In this document: positions 34,072-41,173 of the stretch, in pieces
Layout of the letters: every line of letters begins with the position of its first letter
Position numbering within the stretch: the first letter of the stretch is position 1
Assembly: GCF_029937755.1 (NCBI RefSeq)
Contig: NZ_JAPYPG010000008.1
Coordinates: 83,759-147,758 of the forward strand
DNA from: Henriciella sp.
GTDB lineage: Bacteria; Pseudomonadota; Alphaproteobacteria; Caulobacterales; Hyphomonadaceae
Reading direction: 5' to 3'
DNA length: 64,000 bases
The notes under the pieces: generated by a model
What the model was told of the DNA's origin: nothing
Databases searched by the model: none
The model's input: only the letters and a program-made list of their open reading frames with translations
Program-made: the position numbers and the translations under genes

Positions 34072-35558
34072 GCTTCGATATCTGCTCGGCTGGCCGCTTC
34101 GCCCTGCTCGGGCTGATGCGGCGTCTTTGCCCAGAAGTGCGGCCTGACCGCAAGGCCATAGAGCGCCATAATTGCAGCACCGGTCTGAAGCATCCAGTAG
34201 AAGGGACGCGAAACAACGGCCAGGGTCCGGGCAAACCGCCACCGCCCCGGCGCCAGTGCATCACCGAGCGTACTGGCAATCCAGCCCAGCCCGAACAGGG
34301 CGAAGCTGAGAGCGTCTACCTGCACGGCAGGGACGATCAGGCCGGCCAGCATCCAGAGTGTCATCGGCCCATAGAGGAATGCACTCAGGATGGACGCGCC
34401 CAGTGTCATCTGGAGGCTCACCCACGCCGGAAACCCGAGTTCGCTCAGGAGGCTGAATGGCCTGCGCATGCACACCAGCCAAGTTTGCATATAGCCCTTG
34501 ATCCATCGCTTGCGCTGGTGAAACCAGACCGAATACGTCTCCGGCGCAGATTCCAAAGTGGGGGTATTGATCCGCCAGGTCTGTCCGCCAAGCCGTGCGG
34601 CCCGCAGGCCGAGGTCGGCGTCTTCGGTCACATTCCAGGCGTCCCAGCCTCCAAAGGCGATGAGGTCCAGCCTGCGGAAATGATTGCTCGTTCCTCCCAG
34701 CATGATGGGGTGCCCCCAACTGGCGAGTGCCGGGAGGTAGAGATTGAACTGGACATCGTACTCAAGTGCCCAATGCGCCGCGACCCAGCTGGATGCTCCG
34801 TTCGTTGCCTTGAGTGGCGCCTGCAGGCAGAGCACATTTGCCGGCGCGTCCTCGAACATGGCGCAGGCCGCTTTCAATTGCTGCGGGTCCGGGCGGTCTT
34901 CAGCATCATAGATCGTGAGATATTCACCAACCGCACGCGCGAGCCCGTAGTTGAGCGCCCGCGGTTTGGTCAGCGGCTTGCCGGGTGGAACGCGGATGAC
35001 GCGGGTGCCTGTCGGGAACGCCGCATCACGCGCAGCACGCATCGTTTCCGTGTCATCGGCCTCGATCAGCAGGAGAATGTCGAGCCGGCCGGCCGGCCAA
35101 TCCAGCGCCGACAGGCTGGTCGCGAGCTGGGGCATCATGCCGGCCTCATGGCGCAAGGCGATGAGAATGGAATAAACCGGTAGCTCTTCCGGAAGGCTCT
35201 TCGCGTGGCTCTCAGAGGAGGATGGCCCAAATCGCCGGCCCGCGCCGACAATGACCAGGCAAAAGCGCCACAGCACGATGAGGATGAAGGCAAACCAGCA
35301 GGTAAATCCTGCTACAGAAAGCGTAAGGCCCGGTTGCCAGCGAACCGCGGCACATCCGAGTGCGACAAGGCCCAGAAACGCCAAGACCTGAAACAGGCTT
35401 GGCACCGTGCGGGCGCTCAGTTTCGGCGGAAGCGCTTCTGACCGGGAGATTGCCTGAAGCAGGCTGTAGCCGACCGGTTTCTCACCATGGTTGAGGTTAC
35501 GCGCCGCACTTCGGCTTCGCGCTGCAACGCCCAGATCGCCCCAACTGCCCTCGCCCAT
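34068..35558 (-). CDS. Membrane glycosyltransferase family 2
   Basis: The 496-residue inner-membrane protein is a processive-type family 2 glycosyltransferase. Two helices near residues 45-95 precede a cytosolic GT-A domain with LLIEADD, then DAEDRPDP (metal/UDP site), TEDADLG (catalytic Asp) and HQRKRWIKGY, the Q-x-x-R-W motif of cellulose-synthase-like enzymes. Four or more C-terminal helices follow. It could build or export a surface polysaccharide. Start ATG 35558 is chosen over a TTG six codons upstream; neither has a strong ribosome binding site. Its stop overlaps the next small membrane protein gene by four bases. The sugar is unknown. Confidence 0.87.
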   Translation of the reverse strand: MGEGSWGDLGVAARSRSAARNLNHGEKPVGYSLLQAISRSEALPPKLSARTVPSLFQVLAFLGLVALGCAAVRWQPGLTLSVAGFTCWFAFILIVLWRFCLVIVGAGRRFGPSSSESHAKSLPEELPVYSILIALRHEAGMMPQLATSLSALDWPAGRLDILLLIEADDTETMRAARDAAFPTGTRVIRVPPGKPLTKPRALNYGLARAVGEYLTIYDAEDRPDPQQLKAACAMFEDAPANVLCLQAPLKATNGASSWVAAHWALEYDVQFNLYLPALASWGHPIMLGGTSNHFRRLDLIAFGGWDAWNVTEDADLGLRAARLGGQTWRINTPTLESAPETYSVWFHQRKRWIKGYMQTWLVCMRRPFSLLSELGFPAWVSLQMTLGASILSAFLYGPMTLWMLAGLIVPAVQVDALSFALFGLGWIASTLGDALAPGRWRFARTLAVVSRPFYWMLQTGAAIMALYGLAVRPHFWAKTPHQPEQGEAASRADIEA

Positions 35559-35597
35559 ACAGAATGGAGAGCGCAAATAGCGCTAAATTTCAAGTTG

Positions 35598-36602
35598 TTA
35601 TTTCGCGCTTGAGAGGAAATCAGCGCACGCCAGACCGCTCAACCAGGCCGCTTCGACGCGTGGTCCCGACCGCCAGTCGCCGATCACGGCTATCCCTGTC
35701 GCCTCGTCCCAGCCGAATGACGAACCCGCAGCCTTGTCCACCTTGGCATGGAGCCAGCGGTGGGCCGCCACATGGATGGGCTCTGGCGCACCGGACATGG
35801 TGCTGAACTCGCGAAGGAGCTGTGCCATCACGTCGTCCTTTTCAAGATCGACATGCTCGCGGCTCCAGGCCGGTGAGGCGTGCAGCACCCATGTTTCAGT
35901 ATCTCCACGGTCAGGCTTGCTCGCATTCCGGGTCACCCAGCCGAGCGCACCGTCAGCAATATTCGCAGCATCCCAGTCCACGGGCAGCTTTTCCTTGAAG
36001 GCGAGCATCACCGCCCAGCAGGGGGCGGACTGTGCACGCGCCGCCTGGGCCGAAAGAGCGTCGCTCACACCGGAGAGGAGATCGACAGCCTGTTCAGCCG
36101 GCGTGGCGCAGATGACCTTGTCGAAAGGACCTTCCTCGCCACCATCTTCGAAGACGAGTGTCTTGTGTTGACCATCCAACCGGATCTTTGTCACGCGCCT
36201 GCCCCAGTCGATCGGCAGATCCGTCGCCATGGCCTTGATCACGGCGTTCATTGATGGCGTACCAACGAACAGGGGCTCGCGTTCGTTCTCGCTGGGCTGG
36301 ACACCGACCGTCCAGCTATCCGAACGCTTGCGGATGTCTGCCATGCGCGGGCGCCAGCGCGTAACCGCCCCTGCCTCACGCAGACGAACAATCTCTTCGC
36401 GAAAGGCTTCATCCCGCGCGGTAAAGAACTGCGCGCCATGGTCCCAGCGGGCTTCACCCACCGGTGTTTCGGCGCGGCGCGTCGACATGCGGCCCCCTGG
36501 CCCGCGGCCTTTGTCATAAAGCCTGACCGTTTCTCCCGCAGCCTCCAGAACGCGGGCGGCACTTAGCCCTGCGATGCCTGCACCAATGATTGCCGTTGTC
36601 AT
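35598..36602 (-). CDS. Renalase-like FAD-dependent oxidoreductase
   Basis: The 334-residue protein begins with a Rossmann dinucleotide motif, AIIGAGIAGLSAARVLEAAG, and the following LYDKGRGPGGRMSTRR, typical of renalase-like and amine-oxidase flavoproteins. A second conserved stretch WDHGAQFFTAR and a C-terminal GDWRSGPRVEAAWLSG bind FAD. ATG 36602 gives this standard N-terminus and excludes 24 upstream residues of the track ORF. It is divergent from a DUF2256 gene; in many proteobacteria these two families neighbour photolyase or cryptochrome genes (from memory), but no photolyase is in this window. The substrate is unknown. Confidence 0.83.
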   Translation of the reverse strand: MTTAIIGAGIAGLSAARVLEAAGETVRLYDKGRGPGGRMSTRRAETPVGEARWDHGAQFFTARDEAFREEIVRLREAGAVTRWRPRMADIRKRSDSWTVGVQPSENEREPLFVGTPSMNAVIKAMATDLPIDWGRRVTKIRLDGQHKTLVFEDGGEEGPFDKVICATPAEQAVDLLSGVSDALSAQAARAQSAPCWAVMLAFKEKLPVDWDAANIADGALGWVTRNASKPDRGDTETWVLHASPAWSREHVDLEKDDVMAQLLREFSTMSGAPEPIHVAAHRWLHAKVDKAAGSSFGWDEATGIAVIGDWRSGPRVEAAWLSGLACADFLSSAK

Positions 36603-36715
36603 GCCTCGTCCCGTTTTCGCTTGCAGGGCATGGAAGTAGGACTCGTCACGAATTGGCAAGGGCACGCTCGCCACTGAGCCGCAACCGCCTAACTCGATTC
36701 CCAGCGAGGACAGAA

Positions 36716-36889
36716 ATGGCGAGACGAAGCTCCGGACCGAAATCCATCACCCTGGGGGCGCGCGGCAAGGGGGCGCTTCCAGTGAAAACATGCGCGCGAT
36801 GCGGACGCCCGTTCGAATGGCGAAAGAAGTGGGAAAAGGTCTGGGAGGAGGTGCGATTCTGCTCCGAAAAGTGCCGGAAAACCCGCTAA
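36716..36889 (+). CDS. DUF2256 family zinc-binding-like protein, 57 residues
   Basis: The small basic protein carries the DUF2256 pattern: KTCARCGRPFEWRKKWEKVW followed by RFCSEKCRK, so four cysteines probably hold zinc. Function is unknown; the family is often next to DNA photolyases and flavoproteins. The ATG at 36716 is preceded by GAGGA at good distance; the track ORF is 42 residues longer and begins in the promoter region of the divergent oxidoreductase gene. Only 113 bases separate the two starts, so they probably share regulation. Confidence 0.83.
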   Translation: MARRSSGPKSITLGARGKGALPVKTCARCGRPFEWRKKWEKVWEEVRFCSEKCRKTR

Positions 36890-36908
36890 CCGGATCTAGA
36901 GGCGTTAA

Positions 36909-36993
36909 AATTATCGAAAAACAATAAAAATAATGCCTTGTTTTTATTGAGTTTCGCTGTTTTTCGGAAAATAGTTATTGATTTTCGATAATT
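36909..36993. repeat. Nested inverted repeats in an AT-rich region
   Basis: AATTATCGAAAAACAATAA (36909-36927) faces TTATTGATTTTCGATAATT (36975-36993): 18 of 19 positions complementary. Inside lies a perfect 9-base pair of arms CAATAAAAA (36922-36930) and TTTTTATTG (36941-36949), and a TTTTC-G-GAAAA palindrome. The stretch is strongly AT-rich compared with the rest of the window and sits upstream of the 61-residue gene. It may be a regulatory or topologically active site. Confidence 0.85.
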
Positions 36994-37102
36994 CTTATCC
37001 TAACTCTTGGTCATCGGCGGCAACAACAAAGCAAGCCTCCGAAAAAAGAAACCAACCCCACCCGGCATCAAGACCGGATATTTGCAACGAAGGAGTAACT
37101 AG

Positions 37103-37288
37103 ATGTACCCGCTCGCCTCCCAGAGCTCCGCCGCTTCCGCCCACCCCGTTGAAGCGCTGTCCACGGCCCACACGGTTCAGGCCATCTCCCCCGACGTCCG
37201 GACCGTGGCCAATGACAACTCGGCAGCCTGGAAACCCAGCCTGCTGGTCCAGCGCCGCCGCAGGCTCAACCGGCGCGCGGTCCGCTAG
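37103..37288 (+). CDS. Small protein, 61 residues
   Basis: The gene has a textbook AAGGAG seven bases before the ATG and is followed by a strong intrinsic terminator, so a 61-residue product is likely real. The N-terminal half is Ala/Ser-rich and the C-terminal half is basic, with RTVANDNSAAWKPSLLVQRR and an end RRLNRRAVR. There is no signal peptide or membrane helix. The basic tail could bind nucleic acid or ribosomes, but this is speculation. It stands alone between a DUF2256 gene and the convergent sixA gene and is preceded by 110 bases of AT-rich sequence with long inverted repeats. I do not recognise the family. Confidence 0.7.
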   Translation: MYPLASQSSAASAHPVEALSTAHTVQAISPDVRTVANDNSAAWKPSLLVQRRRRLNRRAVR

Positions 37289-37351
37289 TTCAAGAGACAG
37301 GGGACTGGCGGGGTTCACTCCTTGCGCCGTTCCTGCCATCCCCTTCCCGAG

Positions 37352-37382
37352 CCGCCCTGCCCCGCCTGGCAGGGCGGTTTTC
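37352..37382 (+). terminator. Rho-independent terminator of the 61-residue gene
   Basis: A perfect 10-base stem CCGCCCTGCC/GGCAGGGCGG with a 6-base loop is followed by TTTTCG. It lies 63 bases beyond the stop codon and just before the convergent sixA stop. Confidence 0.88.
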
Positions 37383-37385
37383 GTA

Positions 37386-37901
37386 TCAGGCGAGATTTTT
37401 CGGCTTGATGAAGTCAACGAGCTTGAAAAGCACGGGCACATAGGGCCCGTCATCCTCCTGCTCGAAAAAAGCCGCCGCAGAGGTGGGCAGCTTCGCGGCC
37501 AGCTTCATGGATGCACGATGATTTTCGCTGCCCGCCTGGCGCAGGATGGATCCTGAGAGCTCATGCAGGCCGGGATTGTGGCCGATCACGATGACCGTGG
37601 AGGCCTCACCCGCATGCTTTTTGATCAGCTCTTCTATTACCGGCACCCCTGCGAGATAAAGGTCGTCGGTGACAAGTTTCCGGCATTCGGGGAAGACCAG
37701 CGCCAGATGCTGCCAGGTCTCACGTGTACGCCGCGCGCTGGAAACCAGCGCCATGTCTGGTGACCAACCTTCCTGCTGCAATGCCACGGCCATGGCTTCG
37801 GCGTCACCGTGCCCACGCGGGGTCAGGATGCGGTCGCGATCATTCACGCCCTCATTCCAGGGTTCGGTCTTGGCATGCCGCATCAGGATCAGGCGTTTCA
37901 T
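37386..37901 (-). CDS. sixA: SixA-like phosphohistidine phosphatase
   Basis: The 171-residue cytosolic protein is a histidine phosphatase of the SixA subfamily, which removes phosphate from phosphohistidine in signalling proteins. The catalytic RHG-type motif is LMRHAKTEP with His near residue 9, the second histidine is in IGHNPGLHEL, and SARRTRETW carries the second phosphate-binding arginine. The E. coli SixA acts on ArcB; whether the target is similar here is unknown. The N-terminus MKRLILMRHAKTE is family-typical. It stands alone, convergent with the 61-residue gene and divergent from the peroxiredoxin gene. Confidence 0.86.
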   Translation of the reverse strand: MKRLILMRHAKTEPWNEGVNDRDRILTPRGHGDAEAMAVALQQEGWSPDMALVSSARRTRETWQHLALVFPECRKLVTDDLYLAGVPVIEELIKKHAGEASTVIVIGHNPGLHELSGSILRQAGSENHRASMKLAAKLPTSAAAFFEQEDDGPYVPVLFKLVDFIKPKNLA

Positions 37902-38023
37902 GTGTAGGGAACTGCCCTTCGAAGCTTAGTAAAACTAACCACCGGAATCAGCGTGCCAAGCTTGTTGACCCTGAGGCTCCGTACCATCTTCCCGGCAAGA
38001 TAAAGCAATTACTGGAGAATTCC

Positions 38024-38659
38024 ATGAGCCTGCTGCTTGGCGATACAGCCCCTGATTTTGAAGCCGAGACCACTGAAGGCAAGATCAACTTCCATGATTG
38101 GATCGGTGATGACTGGGTGGTGTTCTTTTCCCACCCGGCCGACTTTACCCCCGTCTGCACGACTGAGCTTGGCTACACAGCCAAACTGAAGGACGAGCTG
38201 GCCGCGCGCGGCGCGAAAGCCATCGTGATCTCGGCCGACAGTCTTCAGGACCATAAAGAATGGGTGAAGGACATCGAAGAGACCCAGGGATGCGCGGTCA
38301 ACTTCCCGCTGATCGCCGATCCGGACAAGAAGGTCGCCACCCTCTACAACATGATCCACCCGAATGCCGATGCGAAAGTCACGGTGCGGGCGGTCTATGT
38401 GATCGATCCGAAGAAGAAGATCCGCGCCTCGATTGTCTATCCGCCGAGCGCTGGCCGGAACTTCAACGAGATCCTGCGCCTGATCGACTCCCTGCAGCTC
38501 ACCGACGGCTACAAGGTGGCCACCCCGGTGAACTGGCAGCAGGGCGAAGATGTGATCATCGTGCCGAGCGTCTCGAATGAGGATGCCGACAAGATGTTCC
38601 CGAAGGGCTACAAGACGCTGAAGCCTTATCTGCGCACTACACCGCAGCCGAACAAATAG
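38024..38659 (+). CDS. Peroxiredoxin, Prx6 (1-Cys) type
   Basis: The 211-residue peroxiredoxin reduces hydrogen and organic peroxides. The peroxidatic cysteine is in FTPVCTTELG, with the preceding HPADFTP typical of the Prx6/AhpC branch. YPPSAGRNFNEILR carries the conserved arginine, and the C-terminal extension (VIIVPSVSNEDADKMFPKG) is characteristic of Prx6-type enzymes. There is no canonical resolving cysteine near the C-terminus. ATG 38024 lies seven bases after GGAG, so the 100 extra residues of the track ORF are excluded. A strong bidirectional terminator follows, so the gene is monocistronic. Confidence 0.92.
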   Translation: MSLLLGDTAPDFEAETTEGKINFHDWIGDDWVVFFSHPADFTPVCTTELGYTAKLKDELAARGAKAIVISADSLQDHKEWVKDIEETQGCAVNFPLIADPDKKVATLYNMIHPNADAKVTVRAVYVIDPKKKIRASIVYPPSAGRNFNEILRLIDSLQLTDGYKVATPVNWQQGEDVIIVPSVSNEDADKMFPKGYKTLKPYLRTTPQPNK

Positions 38660-38684
38660 GCCGCAGTCGCCCTTCAGACACAAG

Positions 38685-38717
38685 AAAGCCGCGCCAGCCC
38701 TGGCGCGGCTTTTTCTT
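38685..38717. terminator. Bidirectional Rho-independent terminator
   Basis: A 12-base stem AAAGCCGCGCCA/TGGCGCGGCTTT with a 4-base loop is followed by TTTCTT on the plus strand and, on the minus strand, by TTTCTTG. It separates the convergent peroxiredoxin and 48-residue protein genes. Confidence 0.92.
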
Positions 38718-38738
38718 GTTATCAATTGTCCTTCCCGC

Positions 38739-38885
38739 TTATCGGGTCAGCATCCGTAAGAATTTCTGACTGCCGCTGAGCTTGCGGCGCTTGAGCCCGA
38801 AATGTTTGCGCACAGCATCCGGTTTTTCATAGATGGAGCGCAGCGTCTTCAGGCGTTTCAGGGCCTTCTTCCGACTGGATTTCAT
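38739..38885 (-). CDS. Small highly basic protein, 48 residues (not in ORF track)
   Basis: This ORF is shorter than the track cut-off and was read directly. The protein begins MKSSRKKALKRLKTLRS, contains RKHFGLKRRKLSG and has no acidic stretch; about 40 percent of residues are Lys or Arg. It is bounded by a bidirectional terminator 20 bases downstream, and an extended -10 element (TGCTATACT) lies upstream. A GAGAGG sequence lies about 20 bases before the ATG, which is too far for normal initiation; an in-frame ATT or ATC just after it could be a rare start, adding about seven residues. The basic composition suggests nucleic acid or ribosome binding, which is only an inference. Confidence 0.55.
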   Translation of the reverse strand: MKSSRKKALKRLKTLRSIYEKPDAVRKHFGLKRRKLSGSQKFLRMLTR

Positions 38886-38911
38886 CTTGCTCTGGGCGAT
38901 AATGCACCTCT

Positions 38912-38934
38912 CTTTCCGAGCGGAAAGTATAGCA
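38912..38934 (-). promoter_or_regulatory. Extended -10 promoter and hairpin before the 48-residue gene
   Basis: On the minus strand TGCTATACT matches an extended -10 (TGn plus TATACT). Directly after it is a perfect 7-base inverted repeat, CTTTCCG/CGGAAAG, with a two-base centre, which could be a 5' hairpin or operator. No convincing -35 was identified. Confidence 0.5.
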
Positions 38935-39031
38935 TATCCAGCTCGGTTTTCGAAGGCAGGCAGGCATTAGCCCGCTACGGGTCTCAGGCAATCAGATCGC
39001 ATGGAAAAGCTCACGACCGTCAGCGAGGGGC

Positions 39032-39919
39032 TCAAACGACCGGATTTTTCACCTTGCCATTCACGAGATCGGAATAGTCGTTCACCAGCGCCTCGGTCAC
39101 CTGGCCGGGCTTGTACTCGACCTCTCCAATGGAGCGCACGGGCGTCAGCTCTGCAGCTGTGCCGGTGATGAAGCACTCGGAGAAGGTCGGCAGCTCTTCC
39201 GGAAGGATCGTCCGCTCGACGATTTCGATCCCGCGCGCTTCAGCAAGCTTGATCGCTGTCTGCCGGGTGATCCCGTTGAGGAAGCAATCCGGCGTTGGCG
39301 TGTGAAGCGCCCCATCGCGCAGGAAGAAGATGTTGGCACCTGTCGCCTCAGCCACGTGGCCGCGCCAGTCAAGCATGAGCGCGTCGGCAAAACCCTGACG
39401 CTCAGCAGCATGCTTGGACAGCGTGCAGATCATGTAGAGGCCGGCAGCCTTCGCCTCGCACGGCGCGGTCTTCGGATCAGGACGGCGCCACTGCGAATGC
39501 GTCATCGCAATGCCCTTCATCTTGTCCTTGAAATAGTCGCCCCAATGCCAGACGGCGATGGCAAGGTGGATGCGGTTCTCCTGCGCGGACACACCCATCA
39601 TCTCGCTGCCGCGCCAGGCAAAAGCCCGCACATAGGCATTCTCGAGACCGGATTTCGCCAGCGTCTCCTTCTTGGCATCCTCAAGCTGATCGACTGTCCC
39701 AGGCACGTCAAAATCAAGGATTCGGCCGGAACGGTGAAGGCGCTCGGAATGCTTGCGCGATTCGAAAATCTGACCGTTATAGGCGCGCTCTCCCTCGAAC
39801 ACCGAGGAGGCATAGTGCAGACCATGGGTGAGGACGTGAATTTTAGCATCGCGCCATGGTACAAATTCACCATCCATCCAGATGTATCCGTCACGGTCAT
39901 GATACGGGATGGAAGCCAT
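39032..39919 (-). CDS. ilvE: Branched-chain amino acid aminotransferase
   Basis: IlvE is the PLP-dependent enzyme that makes or degrades valine, leucine and isoleucine by transamination. The 295-residue class IV aminotransferase has the family's HVLTHGLHYASSVFEGERAY at the N-terminus, the PLP-lysine region in EAKAAGLYMICTLSKHAA, EATGANIFFLRDG with the conserved Glu and Asn, and the phosphate-binding GITRQTAI. Length is normal. It is divergent from the MarR-type regulator gene, with 52 bases between the starts, so that regulator may control it. It stands alone on its strand. Confidence 0.93.
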   Translation of the reverse strand: MASIPYHDRDGYIWMDGEFVPWRDAKIHVLTHGLHYASSVFEGERAYNGQIFESRKHSERLHRSGRILDFDVPGTVDQLEDAKKETLAKSGLENAYVRAFAWRGSEMMGVSAQENRIHLAIAVWHWGDYFKDKMKGIAMTHSQWRRPDPKTAPCEAKAAGLYMICTLSKHAAERQGFADALMLDWRGHVAEATGANIFFLRDGALHTPTPDCFLNGITRQTAIKLAEARGIEIVERTILPEELPTFSECFITGTAAELTPVRSIGEVEYKPGQVTEALVNDYSDLVNGKVKNPVV

Positions 39920-39971
39920 TTTTCTTGTCCTCGCTTGAACTTCTACCGGAAAACCGCTCCATTCTCAGACT

Positions 39972-40448
39972 GTGACATCCGAAGTCAACCAGAAGCCGGG
40001 CGAAACGGGGCGGGTCGATCCGCGGCTTTTCCTCAGGGAGGAAGAGCTCGATAATGGTATTGCGCTTCTGCTGGCAAGCGAACGGGCGATTGCAGCGGCG
40101 CTTCGCCGCAACCAGGACACGACCGGACTGAACATGCCGGCGCTGCGTCTGATGATCACCATCCGCTTCAAGCCGGGCCTGACGGTGAGCGAACTGCGCG
40201 ACGAGACCGGTGCGACCACACCGACACTCGCTCGCCTGCTCGGCGAACTCGACAAGCGACACCTCGTCCACAAGAAAACCGGCGGGCGCGATGCACGCCG
40301 CCGCCGGCTGTCGCTTTCCGAGGAGGGAGAAGCCCTGATCGCTCCTGTCGTTGCCGATCTGCGTTCAGCCATGCGCGAAGCCTATCGCGAAGCCGGCGCC
40401 AGCGCTGTCGCCGGAACGCGCGCCGTGCTGGAGGCCCTGACACGATGA
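39972..40448 (+). CDS. MarR family transcriptional regulator (PetP-like)
   Basis: The 158-residue protein has a MarR-type winged-helix domain: PALRLMITIRFKPGLTVSELRDE, then a recognition helix TGATTPTLARLLGELDKRHLV and the wing HKKTGGRDARRRRLSLSEEG. It starts at a GTG and its stop overlaps the response-regulator start (ATGA), so it leads a three-gene operon with the response regulator and histidine kinase. MarR plus OmpR-type regulator pairs match the petP-petR arrangement of Rhodobacter capsulatus (from memory). The ligand is unknown. The divergent ilvE gene could be a target. Confidence 0.85.
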   Translation: MTSEVNQKPGETGRVDPRLFLREEELDNGIALLLASERAIAAALRRNQDTTGLNMPALRLMITIRFKPGLTVSELRDETGATTPTLARLLGELDKRHLVHKKTGGRDARRRRLSLSEEGEALIAPVVADLRSAMREAYREAGASAVAGTRAVLEALTR

Positions 40449-41122
40449 GTGACGCCCCGCATATCCTTGTGGTCGATGACGATGATCGTATCCGCAGCCT
40501 GCTCAAGCAGTATCTCGAAAAGCTCGATTATCGCGTCACCGTGGCGGCGAGCCCGGCAACCGCGCGCAAACTGTTGGCCACGCTGGATTTCGACCTCGCC
40601 ATTCTCGACATCATGATGCCGGGTGAGACAGGGCTGGAACTGCTGCAGTCGGTGCGCACGAACGGGCTTAAAACACCCGTGCTGCTGCTGACAGCCCGCG
40701 GAGAAACCGCCGACCGCATCGAGGGGCTGAAAGCCGGGGCGGATGACTATCTCGCCAAGCCGTTCGAGCCCGAAGAGCTGTCGCTGCGCGTTGGCGCCAT
40801 TCTCCGGCGCACCCATGTCGAGCCGGTTCCCGATGAAATCGAAATGTCAGGCCTGGTGTTTGACGCCAAGCGTGGTGAACTCACCGAAGGCGACCGCCGC
40901 GTCAAACTGACAGAAGCCGAGTTGCAGCTGCTTAGCATGCTCGCCTCGCGGGCCGGCGAACCGGTCAGCCGCGAAGAACTCGCCTCGCGCTCACCCGGCA
41001 GTACGGAACGCTCCATCGATGTACAGGTCACACGCCTGCGCCGGAAGATCGAACCCGATCCCAAGATGCCCCTGCACATCCAGACCGTGCGCGGGGTAGG
41101 CTACCGCCTCATGCCGGACTGA
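40445..41122 (+). CDS. OmpR-family response regulator (PetR-like)
   Basis: The 225-residue regulator has a receiver domain with the acidic pocket VVDDDDR, phospho-acceptor Asp55 in LAILDIMMPG, the switch Thr in LLLTARGE and the Lys in YLAKPF. A winged-helix output domain follows (VKLTEAELQLL, then STERSIDVQVTRLRRKIEPD). Its start overlaps the MarR gene and the kinase gene follows after 51 bases, so it should be phosphorylated by that kinase. PetR-like members are reported to be essential in Rhodobacter; that family link rests on gene order and overall similarity. Target genes are not visible. Confidence 0.9.
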   Translation: MSDAPHILVVDDDDRIRSLLKQYLEKLDYRVTVAASPATARKLLATLDFDLAILDIMMPGETGLELLQSVRTNGLKTPVLLLTARGETADRIEGLKAGADDYLAKPFEPEELSLRVGAILRRTHVEPVPDEIEMSGLVFDAKRGELTEGDRRVKLTEAELQLLSMLASRAGEPVSREELASRSPGSTERSIDVQVTRLRRKIEPDPKMPLHIQTVRGVGYRLMPD

Positions 41123-41173
41123 TCCGGCAGAAGGCGCTTTCGTATTGGGGCGAGCCTCGCTAGTCAGGATCGG

